A DNA stretch of 64,000 nt from Myxococcales bacterium 68-20 (GTDB lineage: Bacteria; Myxococcota_A; Polyangia; Polyangiales; Polyangiaceae): positions 557,080 through 621,079 of the forward strand of contig MKVQ01000005.1 in NCBI GenBank assembly GCA_001899635.1, written 5' to 3'. This document shows, piece by piece, positions 8,651 through 16,991 of the stretch. The notes under the pieces are model-generated. The model was not told the origin of the DNA. It worked only from the letters and a program-made list of their open reading frames with translations, and did no database searches. The position numbers were made by a program, and so were the translations under genes. Each line of letters opens with the position of its first letter. The stretch's first letter is position 1.

Positions 8651-9427
8651 TCAGCCGCCGTCAGCCCCCGCGTCGTTGCCATCACCGCCGATGATGCACT
8701 GGGCTCTGATCGGCCCCTCGAACGTCCATGCGCTGCCCTTGCAGGCGGCCTCGTACGAGTCGAGGCCATCGCCACACGCGCTCGTCATGGTGTCGTGAGC
8801 CGTCTTGCACGGCCCGGTGAAGATCTCCTTCACTCGCTCGAGACACAGCAAGAGCTCCGTCTGCGTCGTGCACTTCGCTCGGCACGCCTCGACCCGACAC
8901 ACGGTCGCCCGTTGGTAGGCCTCACCGCAAGCCTCCTTGCCGCTCACGATCTCGATGCACCCGCCGCGGTTCACGGTGTCGAGCGTGTCGTCGGAGACGA
9001 TGATCGGTGTCCACTTCGCGTCCTTGCCATCCGAGAACACGCAGTCGGCGCACTTGTCGCTGACTTCCTTCTGCCACGCGCTCGCAAGCACGGCCTCGTT
9101 CGCGTCGACCTTCGCCTCGAAGAACGCCGACAGCGCCGTCAGCTCTGCGTCCGTGCACGCGCGCGGCGACCTCTGCGCCTTCTCGTACGGGAACTGCGTG
9201 GCATCGATCGGGTCCGTCGACACGCAGCTCGGCGCGGGCTCGGGCTCGGGCTCGGGCTCCGGCTCGGGCCCGGCCGGTGGATCGACGACCCGCTTCACGT
9301 CCGACATCGCGTCGGGCTGCTCGCCGGAGGGCAACGCCGCATCGGACGAACAACCCACGACCGCACCAGCAAACACGAGCCCGGTCAGCGCGATGACGCT
9401 CGCGAGCGTGAATACCTGCTTCACCAT
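8651..9427 (-). CDS. Cys-rich lipoprotein of the tandem family, copy B
   Basis: A 258-residue paralog of copies A, C and D. It has the same signal peptide type (MVKQVFTLASVIALTGLVFA) and lipobox VVGC, then an acidic linker with a Pro-Glu dipeptide run (about 53-66) encoded by a short tandem repeat. The conserved domain follows: DATQFPYEKA, CADCVFSDG, NRGGCIEI, SGKEACGEAYQ, and GPIRAQCI near the end. The tail is Asp/Gly-rich. The start at 9427 is set by the shared signal peptide. It is preceded on its 5' side by the decayed fragment at 9486-9830. Function unknown. Confidence 0.8.
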   Translation of the reverse strand: MVKQVFTLASVIALTGLVFAGAVVGCSSDAALPSGEQPDAMSDVKRVVDPPAGPEPEPEPEPEPAPSCVSTDPIDATQFPYEKAQRSPRACTDAELTALSAFFEAKVDANEAVLASAWQKEVSDKCADCVFSDGKDAKWTPIIVSDDTLDTVNRGGCIEIVSGKEACGEAYQRATVCRVEACRAKCTTQTELLLCLERVKEIFTGPCKTAHDTMTSACGDGLDSYEAACKGSAWTFEGPIRAQCIIGGDGNDAGADGG

Positions 9428-9485
9428 CTCGTACGCTCCTTGCCGTCGTGCTCCTCGCGCTCGACAGCGAGCGAGGCTCGATACT

Positions 9486-9830
9486 GCCGGCCGGCGCGGG
9501 GCATCTGCCGGATGTACTGCAACAGGCCGCGCGCAACGCCCGGTCGCCGGACCGTCGTCGACACACGGACGGCCGACGCAGACCACGCAAGCACGGGTTG
9601 GCGTTCCCCGGGTAACCGCCACGCTCCGTTGCGAGCTGCCAGCTCGGCTGCACCAGCGCGCACGGCGCGGTGATCGTTCACCGCTCGGCGCGTGCGACGG
9701 CAACTCTTGCTCCCGCCGTTCACGTCGTCCGCGAAGTCTTCCACGACGAGAGCGCACGGTCCGCTCCCGCGTGCGCAGCCACCCCGCGTCACCCTCCTTG
9801 GCCGCCCCAAACGCACCGCTGGGAGCCTCT
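9486..9830 (-). pseudogene. Scrambled remnant of the larger Cys-rich lipoprotein (paralog of 11625-12545)
   Basis: The minus strand from about 9830 to 9551 still reads as pieces of the intact gene at 11625-12545: GSGPCALVVEDFADDVNG against GPCDLVVQDCADDAKG, then in another frame PGNANPCLRGL against PGSANPCLPGL, then RALRAACC against GRCTPACC. At least two frameshifts and substituted cysteines break it. The following piece, GICRMYC at about 9500-9520, matches the intact gene's GICRMFC but reads on the plus strand, so this part is inverted relative to the rest. The intervening part of the gene is missing. Its place between a small lipoprotein and copy B mirrors the intact module. Confidence 0.75.
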
Positions 9831-9890
9831 CGGCTCGCCCTGGGCGCGATGGCCATCGAGGGGGCGGAAGCTCTGCTCTCAGTCCCGTAG

Positions 9891-10124
9891 CTACGGGCTT
9901 TCGTTGCTCGCAGCCGCGTCGAAGACCAACTGCGGGAGGACTCTGTTGATGTTGGTGGCGCGCCCGCCGTCCGGGTTGCGCACCAGCACGGGACGCCCTG
10001 GCTCCTCCCGCGTCTCCCGCTCGCTCGCTGACGGGCTCGACTCGACGCACGAACCGCACGCTCCGAGGAGTCCACAACCAGAAAGCAGGACGAGATAGAA
10101 GATGCTGCGTCGCTTCGACTCCAT
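9891..10124 (-). CDS. Small lipoprotein, C-(S/G)-S-C-(V/I)-E family, copy 2
   Basis: A 77-residue predicted lipoprotein starting MESKRRSIFYLVLLSGCG with a lipobox at LLGAC and the mature start CGSCVESSPS. It shares the Cys-Gly/Ser-Ser-Cys-Val/Ile-Glu signature and a downstream DGG element with the genes at 7134 and 12592. It lies 83 bp after copy C and is separated from it by a hairpin. The C-terminal half is predicted mostly unstructured. No function is evident. Confidence 0.65.
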   Translation of the reverse strand: MESKRRSIFYLVLLSGCGLLGACGSCVESSPSASERETREEPGRPVLVRNPDGGRATNINRVLPQLVFDAAASNESP

Positions 10125-10150
10125 TGCGCTTCGCCTCTCTCAAATCGCAA

Positions 10151-10187
10151 AACCGGAGAAGGCCGAGCTCGTCGACCCTCTCCGGTT
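10151..10187 (-). terminator. Hairpin terminator after lipoprotein C
   Basis: The arms AACCGGAGA (10151-10159) and TCTCCGGTT (10179-10187) pair across a short GC-rich loop. Reading on the minus strand, the stem is followed by TTTTGCGATTT, so it looks like an intrinsic terminator between copy C and the small lipoprotein. Confidence 0.7.
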
Positions 10188-10207
10188 GGCAAACTACGCT
10201 GGGTCGG

Positions 10208-10927
10208 TCAGTTCCCGTCGCCCGCGTCCGGCTCGCCGCTGCACTGCACGGCGATGGCCTTGAACAGGTTACCGCACGCGTTCAGGTAGCTCTGGGCGTT
10301 GTTCCCGCACTCCTTGCCGAACTCCTCGCTCGCCGCCTTGCACGCGGTCCCTTGCGCATCCTGGCCGCACGTCGAGCCCTGCTCGCAATCCTTGCAGACG
10401 GCGTTGAGGCAGAGATCCCACTTGAAGGCGGCCTCGCCGCACGCGTCCGACTTCGACACGACGCCGATGCAGCCGCCGACGTTGATCGAGGCGGCGCCCG
10501 ACTCCACCTGGACAATCGGCGCCCACTTGGCGTCGGTGTCCTTGCTGAAGACGCACGACGCGCACGCCGCGCTCTCCTTGGAGGAGATCTCGGCCTTGAG
10601 GTCGTCCCAGGTCCCCTGCTTGTTGTTGTCGATGAAGTCCTTGATCGTCTTCTCGATGGTGGACTTGCAGGCGCCCGGCACCACGTTCCCCGCCTTGTAC
10701 GGAACCTCCGAGACGTCGACCGGGTCCTCCTTGTAGCAGAGGGGCTCGTCCGTATCGTCGTCGTCGTCCGGAGGCGCCGCGTCGCCCTTGACCTTCCCGC
10801 CGTCGGTGCCGGAGTCCGGCGTCACGGGGTTCTCAACCACGGTCTCGGAGCAGCCGGCCACGCCGACAGCGGACACGAGGCCCGCGAGAGCCGTAACACT
10901 TGCAAGAGCAAACAACTTGTTAACCAT
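10208..10927 (-). CDS. Cys-rich lipoprotein of the tandem family, copy C (divergent)
   Basis: A 239-residue paralog of A, B and D and the most divergent of the four. The signal peptide MVNKLFALASVTALAGLVSA and lipobox VAGC are nearly identical to copy D. The linker holds a run of aspartates (about 54-59). In the domain the cores CASCVFSKDTDAKWAPI and INVGGCIGVVSKSDACGEA are kept but SGKEACG is altered and spacing differs in the last third. A high similarity in the signal peptide with a drifting mature domain suggests duplication followed by divergence. Function unknown. Confidence 0.8.
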   Translation of the reverse strand: MVNKLFALASVTALAGLVSAVGVAGCSETVVENPVTPDSGTDGGKVKGDAAPPDDDDDTDEPLCYKEDPVDVSEVPYKAGNVVPGACKSTIEKTIKDFIDNNKQGTWDDLKAEISSKESAACASCVFSKDTDAKWAPIVQVESGAASINVGGCIGVVSKSDACGEAAFKWDLCLNAVCKDCEQGSTCGQDAQGTACKAASEEFGKECGNNAQSYLNACGNLFKAIAVQCSGEPDAGDGN

Positions 10928-11624
10928 GTCCGTCGCCTCCTACTGCTTTCGCGGTCTCATCGCCGCCAAGCCAACAGTTTTCGCGATTCACTTCAGGTTA
11001 CTGAGCCGCGGCGATGATCGACGAGCCCAGGCGATTCTTGCTTCGCCCCTTGAACTGGCGGGTCGAAGCGCGCGCACGCTACCTTTGGGTGTCAGGTCCG
11101 TCAAGAGTAAGTGAGGAGCTATGACAATCCTTTCCGAGCGATAACTTCCTAACGGAAGACGAGTGGTTGGCGCGATCGAGACGGGTGTCCCGCAGCCCGG
11201 TGGACCACTCGACGGCTCACGACGAGATTCGGTTGGAATGCCGCCGTGGTTCCGCGTTCTCGGAGGGTGAGCTCACCTCTCGGTGGGCTCTCCTCGTCGA
11301 CCCGAGGCCAGGCACTTCGCTGAAGCGTTGGACTCTTGTCGCGGAGGAAACATGCACGCGACCTACACTCCTACAACTCGTCGTGCAGGTCGTGACGAGG
11401 AAGTGCAACGGCCGTGCCCAGACTGCATCGCCGTGCAGCCATCGTCATGGCGTGCGTGTGCATTTGCTCGCGCGTGGCCACTGGCTCGGACGAAGGCGAG
11501 CGCGCGCGACTCGCGCGAGGGCTACGGACGATGGCAACTCGGAGGAAGGGTCGGGAGCGGGCCAGCCGTCCCCTCACCTCACCGCACACTGGAGGTGGCG
11601 GCCGAGGCGCGCAAGCGTCGGCCG
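10928..11624. other. Intergenic region upstream of copy C
   Basis: No convincing gene in about 700 bp. The part next to copy C resembles the leader of copy D (CTTCGCGGT-type stretch just before the start), and GGTCCGTCAAG at 11095-11105 recurs at 13752-13762 upstream of copy D, so the duplication reached into the upstream region. The remainder shows only short unsupported frames; I see no RNA gene or repeat. Confidence 0.6.
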
Positions 11625-12545
11625 TCAACCACCGTCGGGAAGCTCACAAAGCTGCAGCCAGTCGGGCAGGTTCTGGAAGCCAGGGCCCTTGCACGCTTCA
11701 CCCGCGGGGCAGCCCCCGCGGCCAGGTCCGCCGGTCGCCGCCGAGGCGTCGAACGGAGGGTTCGAGTTCGGCGTCAAGCAGAACATCCGGCAGATGCCCG
11801 CGCCCGCCGGCCCAACGCAGATGTACCCATCGGCGCAGTCGTTGGCGAACTGGCACGGCTGCCGGTTCTGGATGTTGTTCGACCCGATGCAGCCGGCGGT
11901 GCCGACCTTGTCCTCGACGATACAGAGCTGCCCCTGCTTGCACGGCTCGACGCCGAACGGCTTGCACCGCTCGCGGTACGAGCACACGCGATGGACCTCG
12001 TTCGACTCGACGAAGAGCGAGAGATCGCATTGGCCGCCGATCCCTTCGGGATCGCTCTGTCCGCAGGAAACGTCGTCGCCCTCGCAGCACGCGGGCGTGC
12101 ACCGCCCGGTCACCGGGCCGCCGTCCACACATGGATCACCGACGCAGGTCAGACCAGGCAAGCACGGGTTGGCGCTCCCCGGACAACAGCCGCGCCCCAT
12201 CGGGAGCTGCTGGCTCGGCTGCACCGGCACGCACTGAGTGGTGAGCTCACCGGTCGGCGCTCGCGCGACGACGCACTCTTGTTTCCGCCCCTTCGCGTCG
12301 TCCGCGCAATCCTGGACGACGAGATCGCACGGTCCCTTCACCGCCGTGCATCCTCCCTCGCGCGCCTGGGAGCCGTCGGGCCGGCTCGACGTAGCATCGG
12401 CCTTCGAGCCGTCCGTCGCCGCGTCGCCGCCCGGCGCCGCCGAGGCGTCGGCGAGATCGCTTCCCTCCGAGGAGCAGCCCACCGCGGCGAAGCCCGCGAG
12501 CCAGCCAACCGAGAGCGCGAGAGCAAGAGCGCGACGAAGTCTCAT
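11625..12545 (-). CDS. Larger Cys-rich (EGF-like) lipoprotein, intact copy
   Basis: A 306-residue predicted lipoprotein with signal peptide, lipobox AAVGC and an Ala/Asp/Gly linker (about 28-65). The rest carries over 20 cysteines in short loops such as GRGCCPGSANPCLPGL, GRCTPACCEGDDVSC and GICRMFC, a pattern seen in many secreted myxobacterial proteins with EGF-like or knottin-like modules. It most likely sits in the outer membrane or at the cell surface. It is the third element of the module (large family member, small lipoprotein, this gene) and a decayed copy lies at 9486-9830. Specific role unknown. Confidence 0.8.
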   Translation of the reverse strand: MRLRRALALALSVGWLAGFAAVGCSSEGSDLADASAAPGGDAATDGSKADATSSRPDGSQAREGGCTAVKGPCDLVVQDCADDAKGRKQECVVARAPTGELTTQCVPVQPSQQLPMGRGCCPGSANPCLPGLTCVGDPCVDGGPVTGRCTPACCEGDDVSCGQSDPEGIGGQCDLSLFVESNEVHRVCSYRERCKPFGVEPCKQGQLCIVEDKVGTAGCIGSNNIQNRQPCQFANDCADGYICVGPAGAGICRMFCLTPNSNPPFDASAATGGPGRGGCPAGEACKGPGFQNLPDWLQLCELPDGG

Positions 12546-12591
12546 CGGACCATCTCCGTCGTCAAGCCTATCGCGGACACCCGGTGGCGTC

Positions 12592-12798
12592 TCAACGTCC
12601 TGCGTCGAGCACCCCGGCGAAGTCGATCGGCTCTCCGACGACGACCGCTGGCCGCCTCACACCTCCATCCTCCGTCTTCATCACCACCGTCTTGACCGGC
12701 GGAGACGACGACGCGGGCTCGGGGACGGTCTTGTCCTCGATGCACGAACCACATCCGCTCAGGAGCATCAACGAAACAACCGCAACGACTCGACGCAT
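12592..12798 (-). CDS. Small lipoprotein, C-(S/G)-S-C-(V/I)-E family, copy 3
   Basis: A 68-residue predicted lipoprotein: MRRVVAVVSLMLLSGCGSCIED gives a short signal peptide, lipobox LSGC and the Cys-Gly-Ser-Cys-Ile-Glu signature. A DGG element follows at about residue 45. It sits 46 bp before the intact larger lipoprotein and 71 bp after copy D, all on the minus strand. Very short for independent function; it may be an accessory to its neighbours. No other motif. Confidence 0.65.
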   Translation of the reverse strand: MRRVVAVVSLMLLSGCGSCIEDKTVPEPASSSPPVKTVVMKTEDGGVRRPAVVVGEPIDFAGVLDAGR

Positions 12799-12819
12799 CT
12801 TCGAGCTCCAGAAATGAGG

Positions 12820-12854
12820 GACGGCTGCTCCGGAGCGTATCCGAAGCAGCCGTC
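12820..12854 (-). terminator. Hairpin after lipoprotein D
   Basis: GACGGCTGCTCCGGA pairs with TCCGAAGCAGCCGTC with one bulged or mismatched base. It occupies the same position relative to copy D as the hairpin at 7541 does to copy A and shares the GGCTGCT/AGCAGCC arms, so the hairpin was probably duplicated with the gene. Confidence 0.65.
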
Positions 12855-12869
12855 CTCGTGATCACCGCC

Positions 12870-13625
12870 TCACTTGCCGGCGTCGGTGGCTTCGCCGCCG
12901 CACTGCCTCACGAACGCCGCGTCGAACGTCCACTTGTTGTTCTTGCAGGCGTTCTGGTAGGCCGAGATGCTCGAGCCACACTCCTTCTGCAGGTTGTCGA
13001 AGGTGTCCTTGCACGGCCCCGACCAGATGCTGTTCTGGTCCGCACGGCAGGCGTCGAACTCCTCCTGCGTCTTGCAGTCGACCAGGCAGGCTTCGAGCCA
13101 GCAGGTCATCGTCTGCTGATACGCGCGACCACACGCTTCCTTGCCGCTGGCGATCTCGATACAGCCGCCCTGGTTGACGAGCGCGAAGGCGTCGTCCTTC
13201 TCGATGATCGGCCCCCACGAGGTGTCGCTCTCCTCCGAGAAGATGCAGGAAGCACACTTCGCCGCGACTTCCTTCTTCCACTCGGAGACCTTCACGTCCT
13301 CGTTCGCCGAGACCTTCGTCGCGAAGTAGTCCGTGAGCTTCTTCAACTCCTCGGTGGTGCACGCGCCCGGCACCTGCTCCGCCTTCTGATACGGGAACTG
13401 CGTCGCGTCGATCGGGTTCTTCGTCACGCAGGTCCCCTCCGGCTCCGGCTCCTCCTCCTCGTCGGGCGGAGGCGCCGCCTCCCTCGGGGGCTTGGCGTCG
13501 GTGCCGGCGTCCGTCGTCGAGGGGGTGGTCTCAGACTCGGAGTCCGAGCAGCCCGCCACGCCGACGGCGGACACGAGGCCCGTGAGGGCCGTAACACTTG
13601 CAAGGGCGAACAACTTCTTCACCAT
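12870..13625 (-). CDS. Cys-rich lipoprotein of the tandem family, copy D
   Basis: A 251-residue member of the family, very close to B in the folded part. Signal peptide MVKKLFALASVTALTGLVSA with lipobox VAGC is followed by an acidic Pro-rich linker and the domain with IDATQFPYQKAEQVPGACT, CASCIFSEESDTSWGPI, NQGGCIEI and SGKEACGRAYQ. It has the most typical layout and probably resembles the ancestral copy. Upstream is an AT-rich stretch (13681-13709) that could hold its promoter. With 12592 and 11625 it forms the one complete three-gene module. Confidence 0.8.
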   Translation of the reverse strand: MVKKLFALASVTALTGLVSAVGVAGCSDSESETTPSTTDAGTDAKPPREAAPPPDEEEEPEPEGTCVTKNPIDATQFPYQKAEQVPGACTTEELKKLTDYFATKVSANEDVKVSEWKKEVAAKCASCIFSEESDTSWGPIIEKDDAFALVNQGGCIEIASGKEACGRAYQQTMTCWLEACLVDCKTQEEFDACRADQNSIWSGPCKDTFDNLQKECGSSISAYQNACKNNKWTFDAAFVRQCGGEATDAGK

Positions 13626-14052
13626 GTGCGTTACTTCCTGATACTTCGTGCTGCTTCGCGGTCGGGTGGCCGCCAGTCAGCATTTTGCTTTTTATTTCAA
13701 TGTTCTAAGCCCGACTGGGCTGACCGCGCGAGACGCTAGCGACGGGGGTCGGGTCCGTCAAGCACTGGGCTGAGGACCGAGCGACGCACTTTCGCATTGA
13801 AAACCAATAGTTGTGTCGTTCACGCCGATGCAACGGGCCCGCCCCGCCGCTCGATCTCGCGACGGGCCGCGACCGAAATTTCATCGCATTTCCGTGAGCT
13901 TGGACCGAGCTCGACGCTCCGCGGAGCGCCGATGGGCGCGGGCGCCCTCCGACGACGCAATGACACGCCCCCACATTGCCTCCTTCGTGCACCTCGATCG
14001 GGAGGGCGCGTGAGGCCGCATGCGACGCCCCGCCTCCGCTCAGTGGCGCCGG
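13626..14052. other. Intergenic, promoter side of lipoprotein D
   Basis: No gene seen. Contains a strikingly AT-rich segment for this genome (TTTTGCTTTTTATTTCAA, about 13683-13700), likely the promoter region of copy D, and the GGTCCGTCAAG element at 13752-13762 shared with the region upstream of copy C. Confidence 0.5.
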
Positions 14053-15072
14053 TCAGAGGTACATGCGGATGCCGTGGTCGGACTGGATCGTTCCAATCTC
14101 GAGTGCGGCTGCGCGCGAGGTGGTGGTGACGGTCTCGCCGTCGGCAAAGCAGAGCTCGAGACGCGCCCGCGCGAGCTTCGTGTTGAGGCAGTTCGTGATC
14201 GGCCCGACCGGATTCGGGTAGTGGAGACCAACGATGTCGTCGTTCTCGGCGGCGACGTCGCAGACGACCGTCAGCCCTCGACCCTCTCCGGTCATCTCCC
14301 AGCGGCGGAGCGAGATCGAGCCCCGGTTCTTCGTCAGCGAGCGAATGCTGGAAAGGTCCCAGCTCTTGCCGCGCCAGCGCAGGAAGGCCGACGTCGCCAT
14401 CGGCGAGAGCACGGGGCCGATGCGGACGCGAGCGCTCATCGCCTCGAACGCGATCCCTGGAACGTCCCACGCGTTGCAGTGCGTCCACGCGTAGAGCTCG
14501 GCGTTCCCCTTCCCCCAATTGTGGCCGAGCATCGCGGGCCAGTCGCCGATCTCCCACGTGTCGACGTCACCCCCGCCGCGATCGACGCGGAGCTCACCCG
14601 TCGTGCGGGCGTCGGAGACGGGCGTGACGAGCTTGGACGACGGCGGAAGGCCGTCCCTGTACATCGCACTCGAAGCGAAATGGACGATCGGCGCGGCGAG
14701 CGCGGGCCCGATCGCGAGATCCCACGCGAGCGCCCCTCGGCCGCTCGACAGCGCTCCGCGCGCGCGCTCGAGCGACAGCGCGCAACCGTCCACGTCGACG
14801 TGGAACGTGTCCTTCGCGAAGCGCGCGGATTCGAGGGCGACGGTCGACTTGACGGCGACGTGTCCGCGGTGGCGATCGAAGGCGATCGCCCATGCCTCGG
14901 CGACCGGAGCGAGCGGCGGGCGCGCGAAGATCGTGCTCCGCACCCAGAGCGCCCGGCGCCCATCGGGCTCGTTCGCCTTCAGGAACCAGCTCTCGACGTG
15001 GCCCCCCTTGCTCGCGCCCGCGCGGTAGCGCAGCCCCAGCAGCGAAGGCGGCACGCGCATGGGCGCGGTCAC
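14053..15072 (-). CDS. CrtC/AttH-like lipocalin-fold protein
   Basis: A 339-residue protein with the double-lipocalin-like pattern of the hydroxyneurosporene synthase (CrtC)/AttH/tocopherol-cyclase group, including the diagnostic GHNWGKGN at about 183-190 followed by AWTHCNAWD. Members hydrate or bind isoprenoid and lipid substrates; the substrate here is unknown. I chose the GTG at 15072 because it overlaps the upstream stop codon (GTGA) and has AAGGGA at proper distance; an ATG at 15060 is the alternative. It is the last gene of a permease-HEAT operon with translational coupling. No signal peptide is clear. Confidence 0.7.
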   Translation of the reverse strand: MTAPMRVPPSLLGLRYRAGASKGGHVESWFLKANEPDGRRALWVRSTIFARPPLAPVAEAWAIAFDRHRGHVAVKSTVALESARFAKDTFHVDVDGCALSLERARGALSSGRGALAWDLAIGPALAAPIVHFASSAMYRDGLPPSSKLVTPVSDARTTGELRVDRGGGDVDTWEIGDWPAMLGHNWGKGNAELYAWTHCNAWDVPGIAFEAMSARVRIGPVLSPMATSAFLRWRGKSWDLSSIRSLTKNRGSISLRRWEMTGEGRGLTVVCDVAAENDDIVGLHYPNPVGPITNCLNTKLARARLELCFADGETVTTTSRAAALEIGTIQSDHGIRMYL

Positions 15073-16151
15073 GCCTGCCGTCCCTTCGACCTCTCGTCCG
15101 CCTCCGGCGCGTCGAGGCGCGCGAGCGCTTCGCGGGTCAGCTCTGGATCGACGGCTTGCGAGGTGAGCTTCGCGATCAGGTCGCGCGCCTCCTTCATCCG
15201 GGCGCGACCTGCAGCGACGACCGCGCCGGAAAGGACCTCGCGACGCGAGGACGCGAGCTCGTTCATGATCTCTTTCTTCGCGCGGTCGTGTCCCATGCGC
15301 GCCAGCGCGATCCGCGCGTGGAACGGGCAGGTGTCGCGAACGAAGCGCAGGGCGCCCCATGCGCGGCGCTCGAGGTGCGGGACGGCCTCTCGGAGATCGA
15401 GCTCGCCGGCGAGCTCCACCGCGGCGCGCTCGTCTTCCTTGTCGGAGGCTTGCCCGCCGAGCTTCTTGCCTTGCACGACGGAGAGGATGATGCGGTCCCC
15501 TCGTTCGTCGCCCGACTTTGCGAGGAGGATCGCCGCGACGAGGACGACGTGCGGCGATGCGCTGGACGCGTCGGCGACGATCGCCCGCGCCCGCGCCAGG
15601 AGGCGCCCGTCGGGCGCGCGTCCCTCGTCGAGACGCTCCTCGGCGACGCGGAGCGCGATGTGACTGATCGCGTCGTCGGCGTCGCTCGCCGCGTCGAACA
15701 GGGCATCGTCGACCTCGGAGGTGTCGAGCCCGCCCTCACGATCGGCCACCCGCGCGAAGGCGATGATCGACTGGTAACGCACCTCGGGCCGCGAGTCCGA
15801 GAGCGCCCTCCGCAGGCGAGGCAGCGCACGGGGATCGCCGATCTCGCCGAGCGCGTTGATCGCCATCTGGCGCACGTGTGCAGCGTCGTCCTCGACCGCG
15901 ACGAGCAGCGCCGTCACCGCCTCGGTCGCCTCGAGATCGCCGAGCGCAACGGCGACGGCGGCCCGCACGCGCGGGTGCTCGTCCGTGAGCCGCTGGACGA
16001 GGAGCGGGACCGCACGCGCGCGGACGCTCTCGTCACCGCGGGCGTGGCGGACGAGGTCCTCCACGGCGCCGATGCGAACCTCGGCCTTCGTGCTCGACAG
16101 ATCGCGCACACTCGCCTCGAGGTTACGTGGCAACAGCGGCGGCCCGAGCAT
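15069..16151 (-). CDS. HEAT/PBS-lyase repeat protein
   Basis: A 360-residue protein built of about nine 30-residue alpha-helical repeats of the HEAT/PBS-lyase type: VRIGAVEDLVRHA, VRAAVAVALGDLEATEA, VRQMAINALGEIGDP, VRYQSIIAFARV. Such solenoids act as protein-binding scaffolds or phycobilin-lyase-like proteins. No catalytic motif. It starts 9 bp after the DppC-like gene's stop and overlaps the CrtC-like gene by 4 bases, so all four genes look like one operon. Its partner is probably a neighbour, but this is inference. Confidence 0.85.
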   Translation of the reverse strand: MLGPPLLPRNLEASVRDLSSTKAEVRIGAVEDLVRHARGDESVRARAVPLLVQRLTDEHPRVRAAVAVALGDLEATEAVTALLVAVEDDAAHVRQMAINALGEIGDPRALPRLRRALSDSRPEVRYQSIIAFARVADREGGLDTSEVDDALFDAASDADDAISHIALRVAEERLDEGRAPDGRLLARARAIVADASSASPHVVLVAAILLAKSGDERGDRIILSVVQGKKLGGQASDKEDERAAVELAGELDLREAVPHLERRAWGALRFVRDTCPFHARIALARMGHDRAKKEIMNELASSRREVLSGAVVAAGRARMKEARDLIAKLTSQAVDPELTREALARLDAPEADERSKGRQA

Positions 16152-16160
16152 GACGCCTCC

Positions 16161-16991
16161 TTAGTTCCGTCGCGCCTTGCGCGCAAAGGTTGGGTCGAAA
16201 GCACGCCCCGCAGCCATCAAGCTCACGCTCGTCACGAAGACCGCCGCCGCGCCGACCAGGAGCACGTGCGGCGCCCGGAGCATCGCGGAGACGCCTTGAT
16301 CGAGCACCACTCCGAGAGAGACTCCGTCACGCGCACCGAACCCGACGAACGACAGCGCGGCCTCGCTGACGACGACCGCAGCCGCGGCGGCGCCGAGCTG
16401 GACGGCCACGATGCCGAGGAGGTTCGGCACGAGATGACGAACGACGACGCGCGCAGGGGTCACGCCGATCGCGCGCGCAGCCTCGACGAACGCTTGGTCG
16501 CGCAGCACCCGGGTCTGCGCGAGTGCGAGGCGCGCGAACGGGGCCCACGCGGTGAGCGCGAAGACGAAGCCGAGGTCCAGCCGCGACGGTGATCGCACCG
16601 CCGAGAGGACGACGAGCGCGAGGAGAAACGTCGGGAACGCCTGGACGAGGTCACACGCGCGAGCGACCGCGCGCTCGAGGCGACCACGCGCGACCGCGGC
16701 CGCGGCGCCGAGCGGGCAGCCGATCACGAAGCCGACCAGCGCGACGCACACGGCGAGGAGCACCGCACGGAGGCTTGCGTGCGCGACGAGCGCGAGGAGG
16801 TCGACGCCGCCCTCGCCGCAACCGAGCGGATGCGCCCACGACGGAGCAGACCACGAGAGCTCCGGCTCGAGCCTCACCGGCGACCGCGCACCAGCCGCGA
16901 CGAGCGTGGCGACGCCGAGCACGGTCGCGAGCGGAAGGACGCGAAGCGACGGGCCCCTCCGTAGCGCCGCCAGTCCGGCCAGCCCGCTCAT
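16161..16991 (-). CDS. ABC transporter permease, DppC/OppC family
   Basis: A 276-residue inner-membrane permease of the peptide/nickel/opine ABC class. About six hydrophobic segments are visible. The cytoplasmic coupling loop reads EAARAIGVTPARVVVRHLVPN, the EAA motif that contacts the ATPase, and the C-terminal SEAALSFVGFGARDG is typical of DppC. The ATG at 16991 overlaps the DppB-like stop codon (ATGA). There is no substrate-binding protein or ATPase gene beside it, so this pair must share components encoded elsewhere or do something specialised. Confidence 0.9.
   Translation of the reverse strand: MSGLAGLAALRRGPSLRVLPLATVLGVATLVAAGARSPVRLEPELSWSAPSWAHPLGCGEGGVDLLALVAHASLRAVLLAVCVALVGFVIGCPLGAAAAVARGRLERAVARACDLVQAFPTFLLALVVLSAVRSPSRLDLGFVFALTAWAPFARLALAQTRVLRDQAFVEAARAIGVTPARVVVRHLVPNLLGIVAVQLGAAAAAVVVSEAALSFVGFGARDGVSLGVVLDQGVSAMLRAPHVLLVGAAAVFVTSVSLMAAGRAFDPTFARKARRN

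Noticed and set aside
14020..15663. 547-codon frame opposite the CrtC-like and HEAT genes
   Set aside because: Antisense of recognisable families; Arg-rich with no motif.
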